In this document: positions 47,701 through 60,800 of the stretch, one piece after another | Layout of the letters: every line of letters starts with the position of its first letter | Numbering within the stretch: position 1 is the first letter of the stretch | Source of the DNA: Marchantia polymorpha subsp. ruderalis | Lineage: Eukaryota; Streptophyta; Marchantiopsida; Marchantiales; Marchantiaceae | NCBI GenBank assembly: GCA_037833965.1 | Contig: AP031356.1 | Location: forward strand, 21,908,501-21,972,500 | Reading direction: 5' to 3' | Length of the DNA stretch: 64,000 bases | Notes under the pieces: generated by a model | Seen by the model: the letters and a program-made list of their open reading frames with translations, nothing else | Told to the model about the DNA's origin: nothing | The model's database searches: none | Made by a program: the position numbers and the translations under genes

Positions 47701-50700
47701 TGGCATTCTTATATTTGGACCCTTATTCCAATTGCTCCAATTTATGTTTATATATATACTCTCGAGACGGGGGCCAAGTAAGTAACGGAATAGATGGACG
47801 GCCCTATCCTATACACTTGCCACCCGCGCGGTCTTATGGATAAATTACATGTTGCATTGTTTTTGAGAGGTTCGCATTACTCGCACACCGCATGGTAAGA
47901 AAATATAGCAAGTCACGCAATGTAAGGTCGTCTGACTCCTGCGTACGCACAGTCGACGAGTGAGAATGCGTGAGAGACGAGATTGATTTATAGATATATG
48001 ATTAATTATTTAATTTTGTGCAATATATTGTGCCATGCTGGTGTAAATTTTTTCAAGTAGAGTATTAGCATGTTTCATTCATATGAGAGTAATCATGTTA
48101 GGTGATATTGCATGAGATGTTTAATAATAAGTAGACTGTTTCATCTAGATCGTTGATAAAATCAAAGTCTGACAAGTTTTTCGTTGTGATATTATGGGAT
48201 CTGGCCTAATATACATCACACCCTTTGTCTCATGTGATCATGGCATTGTTTTTGCTATATTAAACTCTATTTTTTATTTTTGTGTGATCATGTGCTTGTA
48301 CATGATTTATGCAGTAACGCCTGTACATGTTTTCTATGCACGTATTATACATGCTCAGGCAGCTATCGCCCATTTTCGAGATTCTGAATTCAGTCCTGGC
48401 AGTACTTCGTTCTACAAAATGTGTCGAGTGCCCTTAAACGAGAGGAACTATGAACCATCGATTGCGAAGTTTTCTTTTCAAGAGAATCGGGAGAATCAAC
48501 GCTGTCAGAACATAGGGAGGCAAGATGGGACGAGGGCAAACCACTGGGCTGTACACTAGTTCCAGATCTTGAGTAACTGCATCTTTAAATGACGTCATGA
48601 AATTCCGAGTAACCGCTCCGGTACTCAATTTTTCAGCATAATATACCATATCTCTGCCCTGCAGAGCCTACTGAATAAATGGTGATAAATGTGTAGGGAT
48701 CTTCGACCTATAACACCTAGATTCTGGAAAAAATAGCTCCAAACAGCAACTCGTAAGTATATTACTGCCTACATGTAGATTATGTACATGTCTACTGGAC
48801 ACTGTCTAAGAGTGGCGATAAATGTTTATGTCAACATATTCAGTGCCCAGACTCAGGAAGAGAAGAAAATAATTAATGGTCGGAATCACGTTCCTAGACC
48901 CTTGGACCATGTCAAAGCATATTGTCGAAAAAGGGTGCGATGAAAGTGGATCATGATGACAAGATCGCCGTAAGTAGAACGAGAACATCAATGGATTTGG
49001 CTTTTCTTCGAGATGCGAATACCGCGAATTTCAATAAGAACTTTTATGCACTGTAGTGATAATATGACGACTCTACTAATGCACATCATACACGATTCAG
49101 CTCCATGCGTCCATGAGTAATAATGACTGATGAGGAAGAGAAGTGAAGAAACCGAGCTTGGGCATTAGCCATGTTAGAGATCCCCTTTTAAGGAGGCACC
49201 CTATTGCGTGAGTGACCCCCTTACCTCCACACACTCCACCTCTCCGACGAGACGGGAGACCTGTTTGAACGATCCTTAAGAGAGAGCGACTAAATTCTAA
49301 CGGTATCAGCACATTTAAGTCTCTAGTTGCAGATCGTTATCACATGCGCCTCCTTTGCCCGTTTTACAGATTTCAACCAGATAACAAACATGAAAAAAGT
49401 GGACTACTCGGTGATTTATTGGAAAAGACTTCACCTAACGTTGAAAATAACTATATACCCATAACCCATGAAAATAACTATGTACCCATATATGATGCGT
49501 GATAATGATTTGGAAAAATCGATATATTTGGAGATGATATGTTTTTCATTCATTTTAATCCCCTCATTTTTGATATTCTACATTTCAAGTAGAAAAAACT
49601 CTAGATATTTAATTACACCAAAACATCTTATGCTCACACTCTAATATATTTTTTGCTTTATACTTGCGCATCACATGTTTACTCGGGATAAAAAGCGTCC
49701 GGATATTCATATAGGCTTGTAATTCGCACCGTGTCCCCCTAGCTAGTAAGCACGAATAAAATGTTACGATAAATTCGGCAGTTGGGTGTTTAATGGGTAT
49801 CCCAAGCTCGCCGGCAGAGGTATGTTCAGACAGAGCACGTGAGTATGTCAGGGGCGAAAAATCCAGAGCAGTGTCTTCGAAGAACACGAACAGAATGGAT
49901 GGACAGAAAAGGCAAACATCATGTTCTTCATGAAGATGGTGTTTGCCTCCTCTCTCAATCGACGGTGCGCTTCGATGGACGCCGTACAGTCCAGAATAAT
50001 AAAACACGTCAGCAGTAAGTAATTCTGACACCATGACAATGAGGCAAGCTGGAAAGGTTAACAATTTATAGAGTGATAGCTTGCGGACTTCATACAAGGT
50101 CGTTATGACTCCCTGAATATTTTAGGACGGAGTTCCCTGCTGAAAATGTATCTATCGAGAAAGTCCAACTGCTTGTTTGCTGAAATGGGAACGTATTGGA
50201 TGGACTTCTTGAGTGGCTCCATATGAAATCCAATCATCAGAGTTGGTAGTTCCTTTTCTCACGACTTTTCAGGCAAAGATTCGCAAAATTCCTTCATCTA
50301 CTCCAGATACAGTGACATGGAACAAATGATAAGTCATCATTATTACATTTACTTCTATTGCGATCAAGGGACTTAAGCATGCATATGAATTGCTTGCAGT
50401 GCACGAGAAATAAAGTAGTAAACTCACATTTCTCGTCTAACGAGTGAAATGCAAAAAATTTAGCTTGCCCGTGGCTTTCGATTCACAAGCCATCATAAGT
50501 AGACAGAGGACCAAATGCAATAGAAGTCAACAGGCGATACGTTCGAGGATGGAAATTGGGAAGGGAAATATAATACCAAAAAAACACTTGTCTATAACAC
50601 TGCTCCGGATAATTTAATCTACATACGAACCTTTTACTCCAAAAGTTGACGCTCTTAGAAGTACGTCACCTTTCTACATTTAAAAGGCTCAAAAGCAACA

Positions 50701-53700
50701 GTTGAGAGCTTTATAACTTGAGTTTACACCAACCTCACTCGATGGCCAACAAGTATTGCATATCATATTATAACATGTGGAAAGTACATACTCTTTTCTC
50801 TCTATGCAGTTCTTGGTAAGCCGGACATCTGAAAATTGATGGATCCCTGGTTCAATCATTTGTGTCATTGAGTTATGAGGATCGAGACAAGCTATTGAGG
50901 GTATACAAACATTTCAGGAAAAAGATAGTGAGGACATTGGACACAATTTCGGTTATATGTATTTCTAGTCATAGTATAGCATTTATAAATATTTAAGTAG
51001 TAGATTGAACCCATTTCTGAAAATTTGTGCGGGTAAAGTATGAAGAGTTCACACATTCTACACGAATTCAGGAAAAACATTTAAACTTTACAAGAGTCGG
51101 ACATCTCCAGAAATAATGAAAATGATGTTGTTTGACGGGACTCTTTTTTATACAATGAGAATAATGTATGATTGGAATCAAATGCGACCCGTTCAATGGT
51201 TGCACTCCAAATCATAAGAACTATATGTTTTTGAATTGTCGATGACATCCATCATTCTCTTGGACATCATACACTAACTATGTGAGATCCAATGATGTCA
51301 CTAGATGCATTCGCCATCCACCATGCCTTCAACAGCATGAAGCTCAGTACATATCCCGATAAAGTCCGTATAGAGTCCACTCTAAGCTTTCCCTTTTCCT
51401 CCATACCTTCCATATCACAACATGATACACGCATGCACATACAGTATAGTTTAAAAAGAAAAAAGATGACTACTTTAAATTTGATGAGTAAAGTATTGAT
51501 AGAAAAAGGTATCTGCTTGAATAGCTAAGATTTAAAGACACATTTAAAACATCTTGAACCAAAATAACTTGAATTCTAATTGATCAATGTTATCAGCAGA
51601 TCTATACAAAATTGTTTGATATTTCTTTTAAACGATAAATTTTAGTTAAATAATAGCTTCAAGGTGAAGTTAATATCCATTGTGCTGAATTCTTCTATCG
51701 AAGGTTTCATATGTAACTCTTTTTGTCTTAAATGAGATATGGGTTCAAGCAAAGTATTATTCATCCAGTGAATTTTCATGTCACATTCATTTCACACTTT
51801 ATTTTTTCACTTTGATCATGACAATTGAATTTATCCTTTTTCACATTATACGTGATTATATTTCTGTCACTTTAGAAACGTATCATAATTTTAATCAAAA
51901 GAATTTAAAAAATTTCCAAAATTTTATACCTTTATAACTCACATCTTTTTTTAAAACATTTGGTATTTTCAAAAATATCTTTGAGAAACCTTGCTGCAGA
52001 AGATTAAAAATTATTTGTTATAAAAAAACCCGAAATATATTTTAAAATTATTTTAAATGAAATTTTTACAAAATATTAAAATTTAGTAATTTTTTTATTC
52101 TATTCTATGTAGTTTTATCATCAATATATATATATATATATATATGAAAAATTTCAGTTTCCTATTTTAAAAATTATACTTTAATCTGGATGAAGTGAAA
52201 ATTATTTTTTCATTATAAGACATGAAATATTTTATATTTAAAATTAATCATCAAATCAAAGCTAATCCCAATATTTACATGAAAGTAATGTTTAAATACT
52301 TTAAAATACTGTTTGGTTCAAAGTTACTACCATTTTGAAAAGTTCTGATTTAATGGTCCTTAAAATAGCGTAAATTTGAAATAATTTTGAGCATTACGTC
52401 AAGTCCTGAATATTTGCTAGCATCTCAGTTTCAGGAATATTACTAGAATTACTATATGATTGATCATGTCTATTGTTGAGATTATCTGCATAAAACAGAT
52501 ATATATATATATAGGATTCCTTGACTTACTCACGAAGACCAATATTTTTTAAAGAGTATGCAATAAGAAATGTTTACGGAGATTATTATTTTTTCCAAAG
52601 AACTATATCTTCATCATATACTTCCTATTGCATGACTTCGTGATGTTTGTATACTTCGAAGTCGAGCACCATGATAAAACCAATGAGAAGATGAGTCGAA
52701 TAATATCTAACATCACTAAATTTTGGTGAGTATGAGGTTTATATAATCTTATATATCGCATTTGATAATTAATTTCTATGGGTAGATTAGAACTTAACGT
52801 TTTAGTGCATTCTTCTCTGTTTAAGATAGTTTCAGCTCTATAGTCAGTATATCTACCATAATACATCTTCATTGTGAAGATACGGAGCATATCACCACGT
52901 TACTCGCTTTGGAACGTTCACATAACTAACCAGTGATAGCACTTAACCCAGAATCACAAATACACTACAATGACAGTAAACAAACGATACCAAGAAGTGC
53001 CCTGGTTCACCCCTTCGAAATGGGTTATATCGACGATGGGCACTCACGTGTGACAATATACTGAAAAGTGTCATAAATAATACCTAACCTCGGGGTAAAA
53101 ATACCCTACTAGTTCTTTTTAGCTAGAACTCGAGGTTACTATTTAACCTCAAGACCCATGTTACTTCTATATAATTTTATTAGATTTTTTTATTGGGCTC
53201 AATGTATACTTCAAACTATTTTACTTAACTTCCTAACGCATTGCGAGTTCTGATGTGCATCGGGAGTGAAACATGGAATTTACCATAGACTAGATGCTTG
53301 TGAGAAGACTTTTCCATAAATCCCACAGCATTGTCACCGATTCGCCATCACAATATAAAATAAATAGCTCAGGATTGTAAAGAGTTCAGCTCTCTGAATA
53401 GTTTTGAACATATATGAAGCTATAAGAAAGAAAATTGACATGTGAATGTGAGCATGAGGATATCATGCTAAATTAAAATTTTTTTCTAGTTTATTTTTAA
53501 ATCATGATTCCATTATTCCACACATATGAATTCCGTCACGATGAGTTAACTCATCTGACATCATGCTTTTAAATTTTAGAAGAAAATATATTTTTTGTGT
53601 TACAGAAGATATTTTTCTCATCACAATAAAGAAGCAATTATGCCGTTTGTTGTGCTCTTTGTTGTGCACTTGTTTGGTTTGATGAGATTTTCCGATTCTT

Positions 53701-53780
53701 ATTTAATCCAGCTAGCCTTCATCAATTTTTTCATACAGTTTAATATATTATATGATGATGGATGGTTATATCTCAATGAA
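47701..53780. other. Long AT-rich gene desert
   Basis: About 6 kb without a supportable gene. Present: a (TA)n tract at 52124-52145 and a shorter one at 52499-52513; extremely AT-rich 51540-52400; scattered unrecognised frames (48194-48559 plus, hydrophobic start; 49609-50097 minus). No transposon ends or RNA genes were found by eye. Confidence 0.55.
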
Positions 53781-54480
53781 TCGCGGCCATAGTCTGTCGT
53801 CTGCATCCGACGTCGGAAGACGACGGAGGTTGTTGCGGGGAAGGCCATGTGCACTGGCCGCAGGCCCAGCTCCGCAATTAACAAAGAAACAAAAATCAAA
53901 TTGCCTCCGGCTCGTGATTCTCTTCGCGTGCGGTATTCCGAGCAGCAGCAGGAGGTTCCGGGGCGGCTTCTTGGTCAGAAACGACAAGAAAAGGAGCGAA
54001 AATAATTTCGACGGTTCGCACCTGCTCCTCCGCCCGACGAGTTTGTCGGGCCGGAAGGTGGCGGAGGAGCGAGCATTCGGTTCCCGGTCAGGACAGGTGT
54101 GAGTTTCAGCGGTGAAGGCGCTAAACTGGGTCGGTGCGGGGTATTCGGAAACGCAAGTGCCGCACCACGTACGACGGCAACGCCGTCCCGCCCCTTCCGG
54201 TCTCTGTCCGCGGTGGTGACTGTACTGTAGTTGCGCGCTTTCGGGTTTCCGATTCTTGCGACGAGTCTCGATCGAGACTTGTGCTGTTCACTTCACTGTG
54301 CTGCCATATCCATCCACTTCCTTCCTTTGGGAGCTTTTCGGACACGAGCACCGAAGCACGGACTTTATTCGATGGCGTGATCGGTCTTTCCGACAGAGGA
54401 TTCTTCCTCGTTTAGTAGGGAAATGCTTCACACTGTTGTTGGAATTAGGATAATTTGAAGCGAGCGTCATTGACGCGACA
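53781..54480 (+). promoter_or_regulatory. GC-rich island upstream of NAGLU
   Basis: Composition changes abruptly near 53785 from AT-rich to GC/CpG-rich and relaxes by about 54480. It sits 0.4-1.0 kb ahead of the NAGLU start codon on the same strand, as expected for a promoter and 5' leader. No canonical TATA box is obvious. Frames in it (53752-54102 plus, 54134-54415 plus) are unsupported. Confidence 0.5.
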
Positions 54481-54847
54481 CATTATGTTTTTTCGAATTA
54501 GCCGAAGTTTCTTGGGTCGCGCTAGTCATTCATTTGTTCGGACTTTGGAACTTTCCATCGTGAAGTAATGCACTTTCTTTCGACTCCTGTCGAACCTCTC
54601 GTGAATCGCCTCTATCGAATCGTGCAATTATAGTTTTGTATTATGGTTTCGGGTTGAGCAAAGGAAGAAAGCTTGAATTCAAACTTCGGTAGGAGGATAT
54701 GGTGCTTTGAAGATCAAGACAGGTCTCCATGATTATGTCCCAGCAATATGATCGTCTACACATCGTTGGGTGAACAGCAGAGTGAATGAATCCTGCTTCG
54801 TTGTACATTTGTTCAGATTTTGAAGTCAAACAGTGATCGCTGGAATC

Positions 54848-57800
54848 ATGGATTCTATCATGAGAAGACATGATGTCACCTTGGCTCTGTTGTGTCTGGT
54901 TCTGTCTTGCATTTTTGTTTCTGGCAAATGCGAGGGTAAATTTGGACTTTCCTCGCTAGCAATTTCAAAGACGGATCCAGTAATTCAAGAGACTGCCGCC
55001 AAAGGCGTGTTGAGACGGCTTCTTCCACGACATGAATCCAGCTTTGAGCTGCGTATAGTCTCGGAGGTGTGTTCATATATCACCTCCATTATGCTGGAAG
55101 TCAGTGATATGTTCAAATCACTTGAGATTAAGCAGAGCTGTTAATACATCATTCAATTAAACTTGGTCAACAGCTGGTGTCGTTAATGCGTCATTGTCAA
55201 TCATATGTCATTCATTGTCATATTTCAAGTTTCGAAACCCTGGCAGCATACGGAATGGATGATCTATTGGCAGTTTTTGTACCATATTCTGGAGTTCACT
55301 AGTAAATCTGCTAGTAGATGAGGTGAATGCGAAACTTGCAACTCAAGATCTAGAGAATGAAACCTCGTAAGAAGATTGAATGTAAAGCAAGATCAATGAA
55401 TTTGTATCATAATGGAATACCGATCTCGCACTCAGAGGAGATTTTTTAATGCTACGGAAAGTGAAAAGTCCATATCAAAGTAAAGATCTATTTATGCTCA
55501 GTTCAGATTAAAACTTACACTTTGAAGGAGAGTGAGACCACATCTTCGGACTGGGCCTAAGTGGGGTTGTTAATAACTGTGACAACAAAAAGTACAAGCC
55601 TTTTCCAATAATTTAAATTGATTTGACATTGCAGGAAAATTGTGGAGGAAAATCCTGCTTTTACATTGACAACCATCCTTCAAAAAATCAAGCTGAGGGT
55701 CCGGAAATCAGGTGATGATTACCACTTCGTAGATCGCGATATGTAAAGTACTTCTCACTCCAGGAGACCACCCAGCTTTTAAGCGAAACTGCAAGTCTTC
55801 TTTCATGTTAGATACATTGCCTCTAACTTTCCCACAGATGTTTCATTGCATGTCTGCTTATGAAGCAGGCTTCATGTCTTAATTTTGAGAACCTTGACAA
55901 GTCACTTTGGATTTCACTTCTGCCAACTTGAAGACTATATTGAGCAATCAAAGGACAACTCGGGACTCTCAGTTTCAGCCTTTATTGTCCTCTTGAACCG
56001 TCGTCAGCAAGTACCACCGATGTCTTCATTTCTGGATATACAATGAGTTCACGAAAAAATATATAGCAAAAGTGATGCATATTCTCTTTTCTCATTCTAA
56101 TTGTTGTAATTGTGATCAAGCAACACTTCTATGGGAAATGTCTTCATATCGGAAGTGATAAGAACGTACAATGCCAGCTCGCAGCTTAATATATCTGTTA
56201 TCATGTCTGATAGTGGATTGATGTTGAACCTTTCAAGAGTGAAGCGACAGTAGATTACTGACCTCTGAAAACACAGAATGTTGTCCTGCTTTGAGTTAAG
56301 GAACGTCCTCCGATAGCACTGACTTGATTTGACTTCACTGTACTCGCAACTCTCACCAGAGATCATATTTTGACTCATCTAGTTATAGAAAGGATAGAAA
56401 GGAGATTGTTTGCTGAATGTTCTCTATCTGAAGTCACGAATCTAACTTCAGAAACAAGAAAACAGACGTACTTCAGCCATTGTTTTACTCGGTGATCTTG
56501 CCTGAGAATGTATTCAGAATATCCGGAACATCTGGTGTAGAGCTGTGTGCTGGTCTTTACTGGTACTTAAAGCGATGGTGTGGTGCGCATATATCTTGGG
56601 ACAAAACTGGTGGTAAACAGCTGAAAACCGTCCCTGCGCCGGGTTTGTTGCCAGCTGTGGAACCCGGTGGCGTTCATGTCCAAAGGCCTGTACCTTGGAG
56701 CTACTACCAAAATGTTGTCACATCAAGCTGTGAGTGCCCAAAAGCATTTTCCCGTGTTCCGTTTTGTACTTGGAAGAAATTAAGTGTGAAATTGCCAAAA
56801 CTCAGAGTTTCTTTGATATTGTTATACAGCGTTGTCTAAAACAGCTTAGCTCAAAGCTTTTATCTTGCATGAAGCTATGACAGCACAGGAACTGACTTAG
56901 AGTGAGGTCGAGTATCTGGATATTTCATCGAGTCAAATTTTTTTGACGTCGTATGCCGATCAGATTTTACCAGTGTGGAATGATATGACAAATCAGAATC
57001 AATTATGCTCACGAAAGATAAAGCACACTTTGTTTGGCACATTTGTTCTAGTATGCATTGGTATCAATAATTTGTTAGGAAATCTACCGAATGATGTCTT
57101 TCAATAATAATACATTAACATGAGTTGGGCTTTTGCTCATGAGAAATTCAGACTCTTTCGTGTGGTGGACCTGGGAAAGATGGGAACAAGAAATTGACTG
57201 GATGGCTTTACAAGGAATCAATCTGCCTCTTGCCTTTACTGGTCAGGAGTCAATCTGGCAGAAAGTTTTCAAGGTAAGCTTTCCAGGTGCAAGACTGTCC
57301 AATAATATGTTTGATCTTTTAGACAGTCTTGAAGTCAGCTGGATATGTCTTTAAAAGCCTCATAATATGTGCGACTGAAGCACCAGAAACAGTTGACAAA
57401 TAGTGTGTGCTGGTTTTAGGATTGTGTGAAATACACACACGTTTACTGTATTAATGAAGAAGTACTTATTGTCTAGGTGGAGAATCAAATAATAGTTTGT
57501 TCTGACTTCTGAAACAGAGTAATCGCTTCAATCTTAGTCAAGCTGATCTGAATGATTACTTTGGCGGACCAGCTTTCCTTGCTTGGGCGCGAATGGGGAA
57601 TTTGCATGGGTAAGTTTCGAACTCAGGTCTGGTCAGTAGCTCATATGGTCAATTCTACATGGTACTAGTGTATGAGACATTGGAAGACTCAAAGTAGATG
57701 TGCAAGTTTTTGTCAATGTTTGTTTGTTGTAAACAGTACTTTGCCCAATCGTACTTATCTTGCTCTTAACTCGAATGAGAGGTGACATTTGATCTATTTG

Positions 57801-60800
57801 ACCTTAATACAGTACTTCACAACTCTCGGCAAACATTGAAAAGGGTTGCACGAGAGAATTGTACCATCTTCTGTGAACCACTTTCTGAAGAGTCGTGAAT
57901 GAAGCTTTTGTTGGGCTATATGCTTATAAATGGATAAATGAAGAGATTTGACCTTCGGACAATGCGAAATTTTCAAGAATGAACCCCTAACGGATTCTTT
58001 CATGATTAGAATATATACTTATTATCGTCTATTGCACCGTTACATACATACTGCAGTCCGACATAATCTTACCGATATCCATGTAAAGCAGACCAGTATA
58101 ATAGGAAATTTTGAACGATAGTAATGTTTATAAGGGTAGACCCGTATAAACTTTACATCAGTCATTATAAACATTACATTGAGAGAAAGATCTAAAGTCA
58201 TACTTTAGTGTGGAAGTCTTTACATCAGGTAAGGTCGTAACCGGTCTTGCAGCTAGAATCAGAAAATTAATGAGCTACAAAGGCTCACGTGTCTGTGGAG
58301 AAACAATGTGGGCAGAAATAACGAACCATTGTTGTTCAGGATCAACCAATTTGGTATACTTGTGCTCAGGATATATCAACGTTTGAAGAATGAATGAACT
58401 GAGGCAGGTTTTTAGTTGTTATATTGTCATGTACATCAAGAAGTATATTATGTTTCTGTTCTCAGTCATCTCTAACTGTCATGATGCAAAAAGTGGTCGA
58501 AGACAACTGCTGCTTCTCAACGAGTTTTACAAGAAAAAACACCAAAGACTATGGTGTCAACATATTGACTGTATATTGTTTAACACCATGTAGGGTGTGA
58601 AGAATGGTTATAAATCTTCATACGTTGCAATGAGTGAATCCTACTATAGTATTGCCTTGGTGCTTGGTTATGTGTCTTACAGCCTACAAGAGGCAAATGT
58701 GAATGAGTACAATTTGAATCATGTCGCACACCTTTTTCCGTTTATATTCTTCTTCTTTCAGTACTGGTCATCTTTGAATGTAGCTTATAGTTGTTTTGTA
58801 TTAGAGCAAGTAATGTATGATATGAAGAATAGTAGTTTTATATCAGCTTCACGTCAACGTCTTCAGGCAGCCATTGACATCAGAAATTAGTTTGAGAGAG
58901 TTGCATGTGTGCTTACGTCAAAGTAACGGGAGACTTCTTGGATCATAGGTCTATGTTTGAGTGTATATGTTATAGGTCTATGTTTTCAGTCCCTGGACCC
59001 GGTCTCATCAACTATTTGAGTCTATAGTGCACATTTTTTGCTTTTTCATTCTGTTTTCTTTTGGTTTCGGCTTCATCACCTTATCATAGCCAAAGCTTTA
59101 AGCACTTGGATTTACTCAGGTCGTTTGGCCCATAGTTGGCCGCTCAATGGTTATTTTGAATGTATTTGTATACATTTTTATCCTGCATTACTGAGAAGGC
59201 ACTCCTTTTGACTTTTTCATCCCCATTTTTACGTAATTTCTTCTTTGAAGTTGGGGCGGTCCATTGCCTCAGACTTGGTTGGACCAGCAGCATCAATTAC
59301 AGTTGAAAGTACTTGACCGAATGAGAAGTCTTGGCATGATTCCAGGTAAGTCATTCCACACACTGAACATGTCATTTGAGAGAGTATCTTTATTAAACAT
59401 GTGGAATATTGATCGTACCTAGGCGTTTTACTCGTAGTTAACCTTTGTGATCATCTCTATTTACAAGACGTCATATTTTCATTGATACTAGACAATATAA
59501 TAATAGGTTGTGCTCGTGAAACAGTGCTTTCAGCTTTCTCTGGAAATGTACCTTCGGCTTTGCAACGAATTTTTCCGTCTGCAAAAATTACACGGCTTGG
59601 AAACTGGTGAGGGTTTGGATCATGTGTTATATAAACTCGCTGTACTCCTAGCTTGTTTGAAAACGCACCACCTCAAACGTGTCTCATCTGAGCTCAACTT
59701 GCAGGAATACAGTAGATGGTGACGAACGATGGTGTTGCACGTATTTATTAGATCCCACTGATCCACTCTTTGTGGAGTTAGGGAAGGCATTTGTGGAGCA
59801 ACAGATCAAAGGTACCTGTTGTGGCTTGTTGACTTTATCCCAGTAGAAAAGCTTTATCACTATTTTGTAAATTATTTTATGTAGAATGAAAATATTAGTT
59901 GTATAAATGTGTCAGAGTCATCAAGTATGAACCCATTTGATGCAGCTTCGCAATGAACTAGCTTTCATTTATCCGCGTAGAAGGTGCTAAGAGTTGGTAG
60001 CCGTACGAGAAAAGTTCTATGGAGATGTCAAAGATGACAACTTTAAAATATTTCCATAGCTCGCGTGACGTCATGGATCTGATTTGCAGTACATTGGTTT
60101 TTGTGCAGAGTACAATGGGACTCATCATATTTACAACTGGTCCGTGCAACAGTTGTAACTCTAGGTTTTTTTGAAAACTTGTCTTACATTTGAGCTGGAG
60201 ACTGAATATATATAGACTTACTTTTGAATCTTATATATACTTTTGAATCTTGTAATAGCTGTTGATCAGGATGTCTATCAGATGTATCACCAACAATGCT
60301 TGATGTTAATGTAGCACTCATGGATTAGCCTTAGGTTGCAACCATTCCTTTTAAACCCCATGTGGTCTATGAGCACAATACTAGGGTCAAACGTTTGTAG
60401 ATAGGTTTGCAAGGAGTTCACTCTGACCTATGTTCTAGCAAAGTATACGGAGACCATGGTTCAAACTTGAACTTGAGGTACTAACTCGATAACCTGATAT
60501 TAAAATGGTTGCCATTTCTTACTTAATTCTCAAATTAGATTATAAGTTAATCATGGTAGAATTAGTAGCTACCTTTTACTGTTTACAACTACCATTTCAC
60601 TGCTAAAATCATATAAGAATTGACTCCGAGATTAACAATTACAATCTCTATCTGTGATTCCGTGAGAGCGTCACTGATTTGAGTTTTCTCAAGATCGGAT
60701 TCATGTTCAAATTTCAGTGATACTTTCAACGAGAATCTACCACCAACTAATGATCCTGGCTACATATCAACCTTGGGAGCGGCAGTGTATAAAGCCATGA

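Noticed and set aside
46935..47843. 302-codon plus-strand frame
   Set aside because: Compositionally biased, overlapping open frames on both strands, no recognisable domain; lies in a GC island upstream of the ABC gene.
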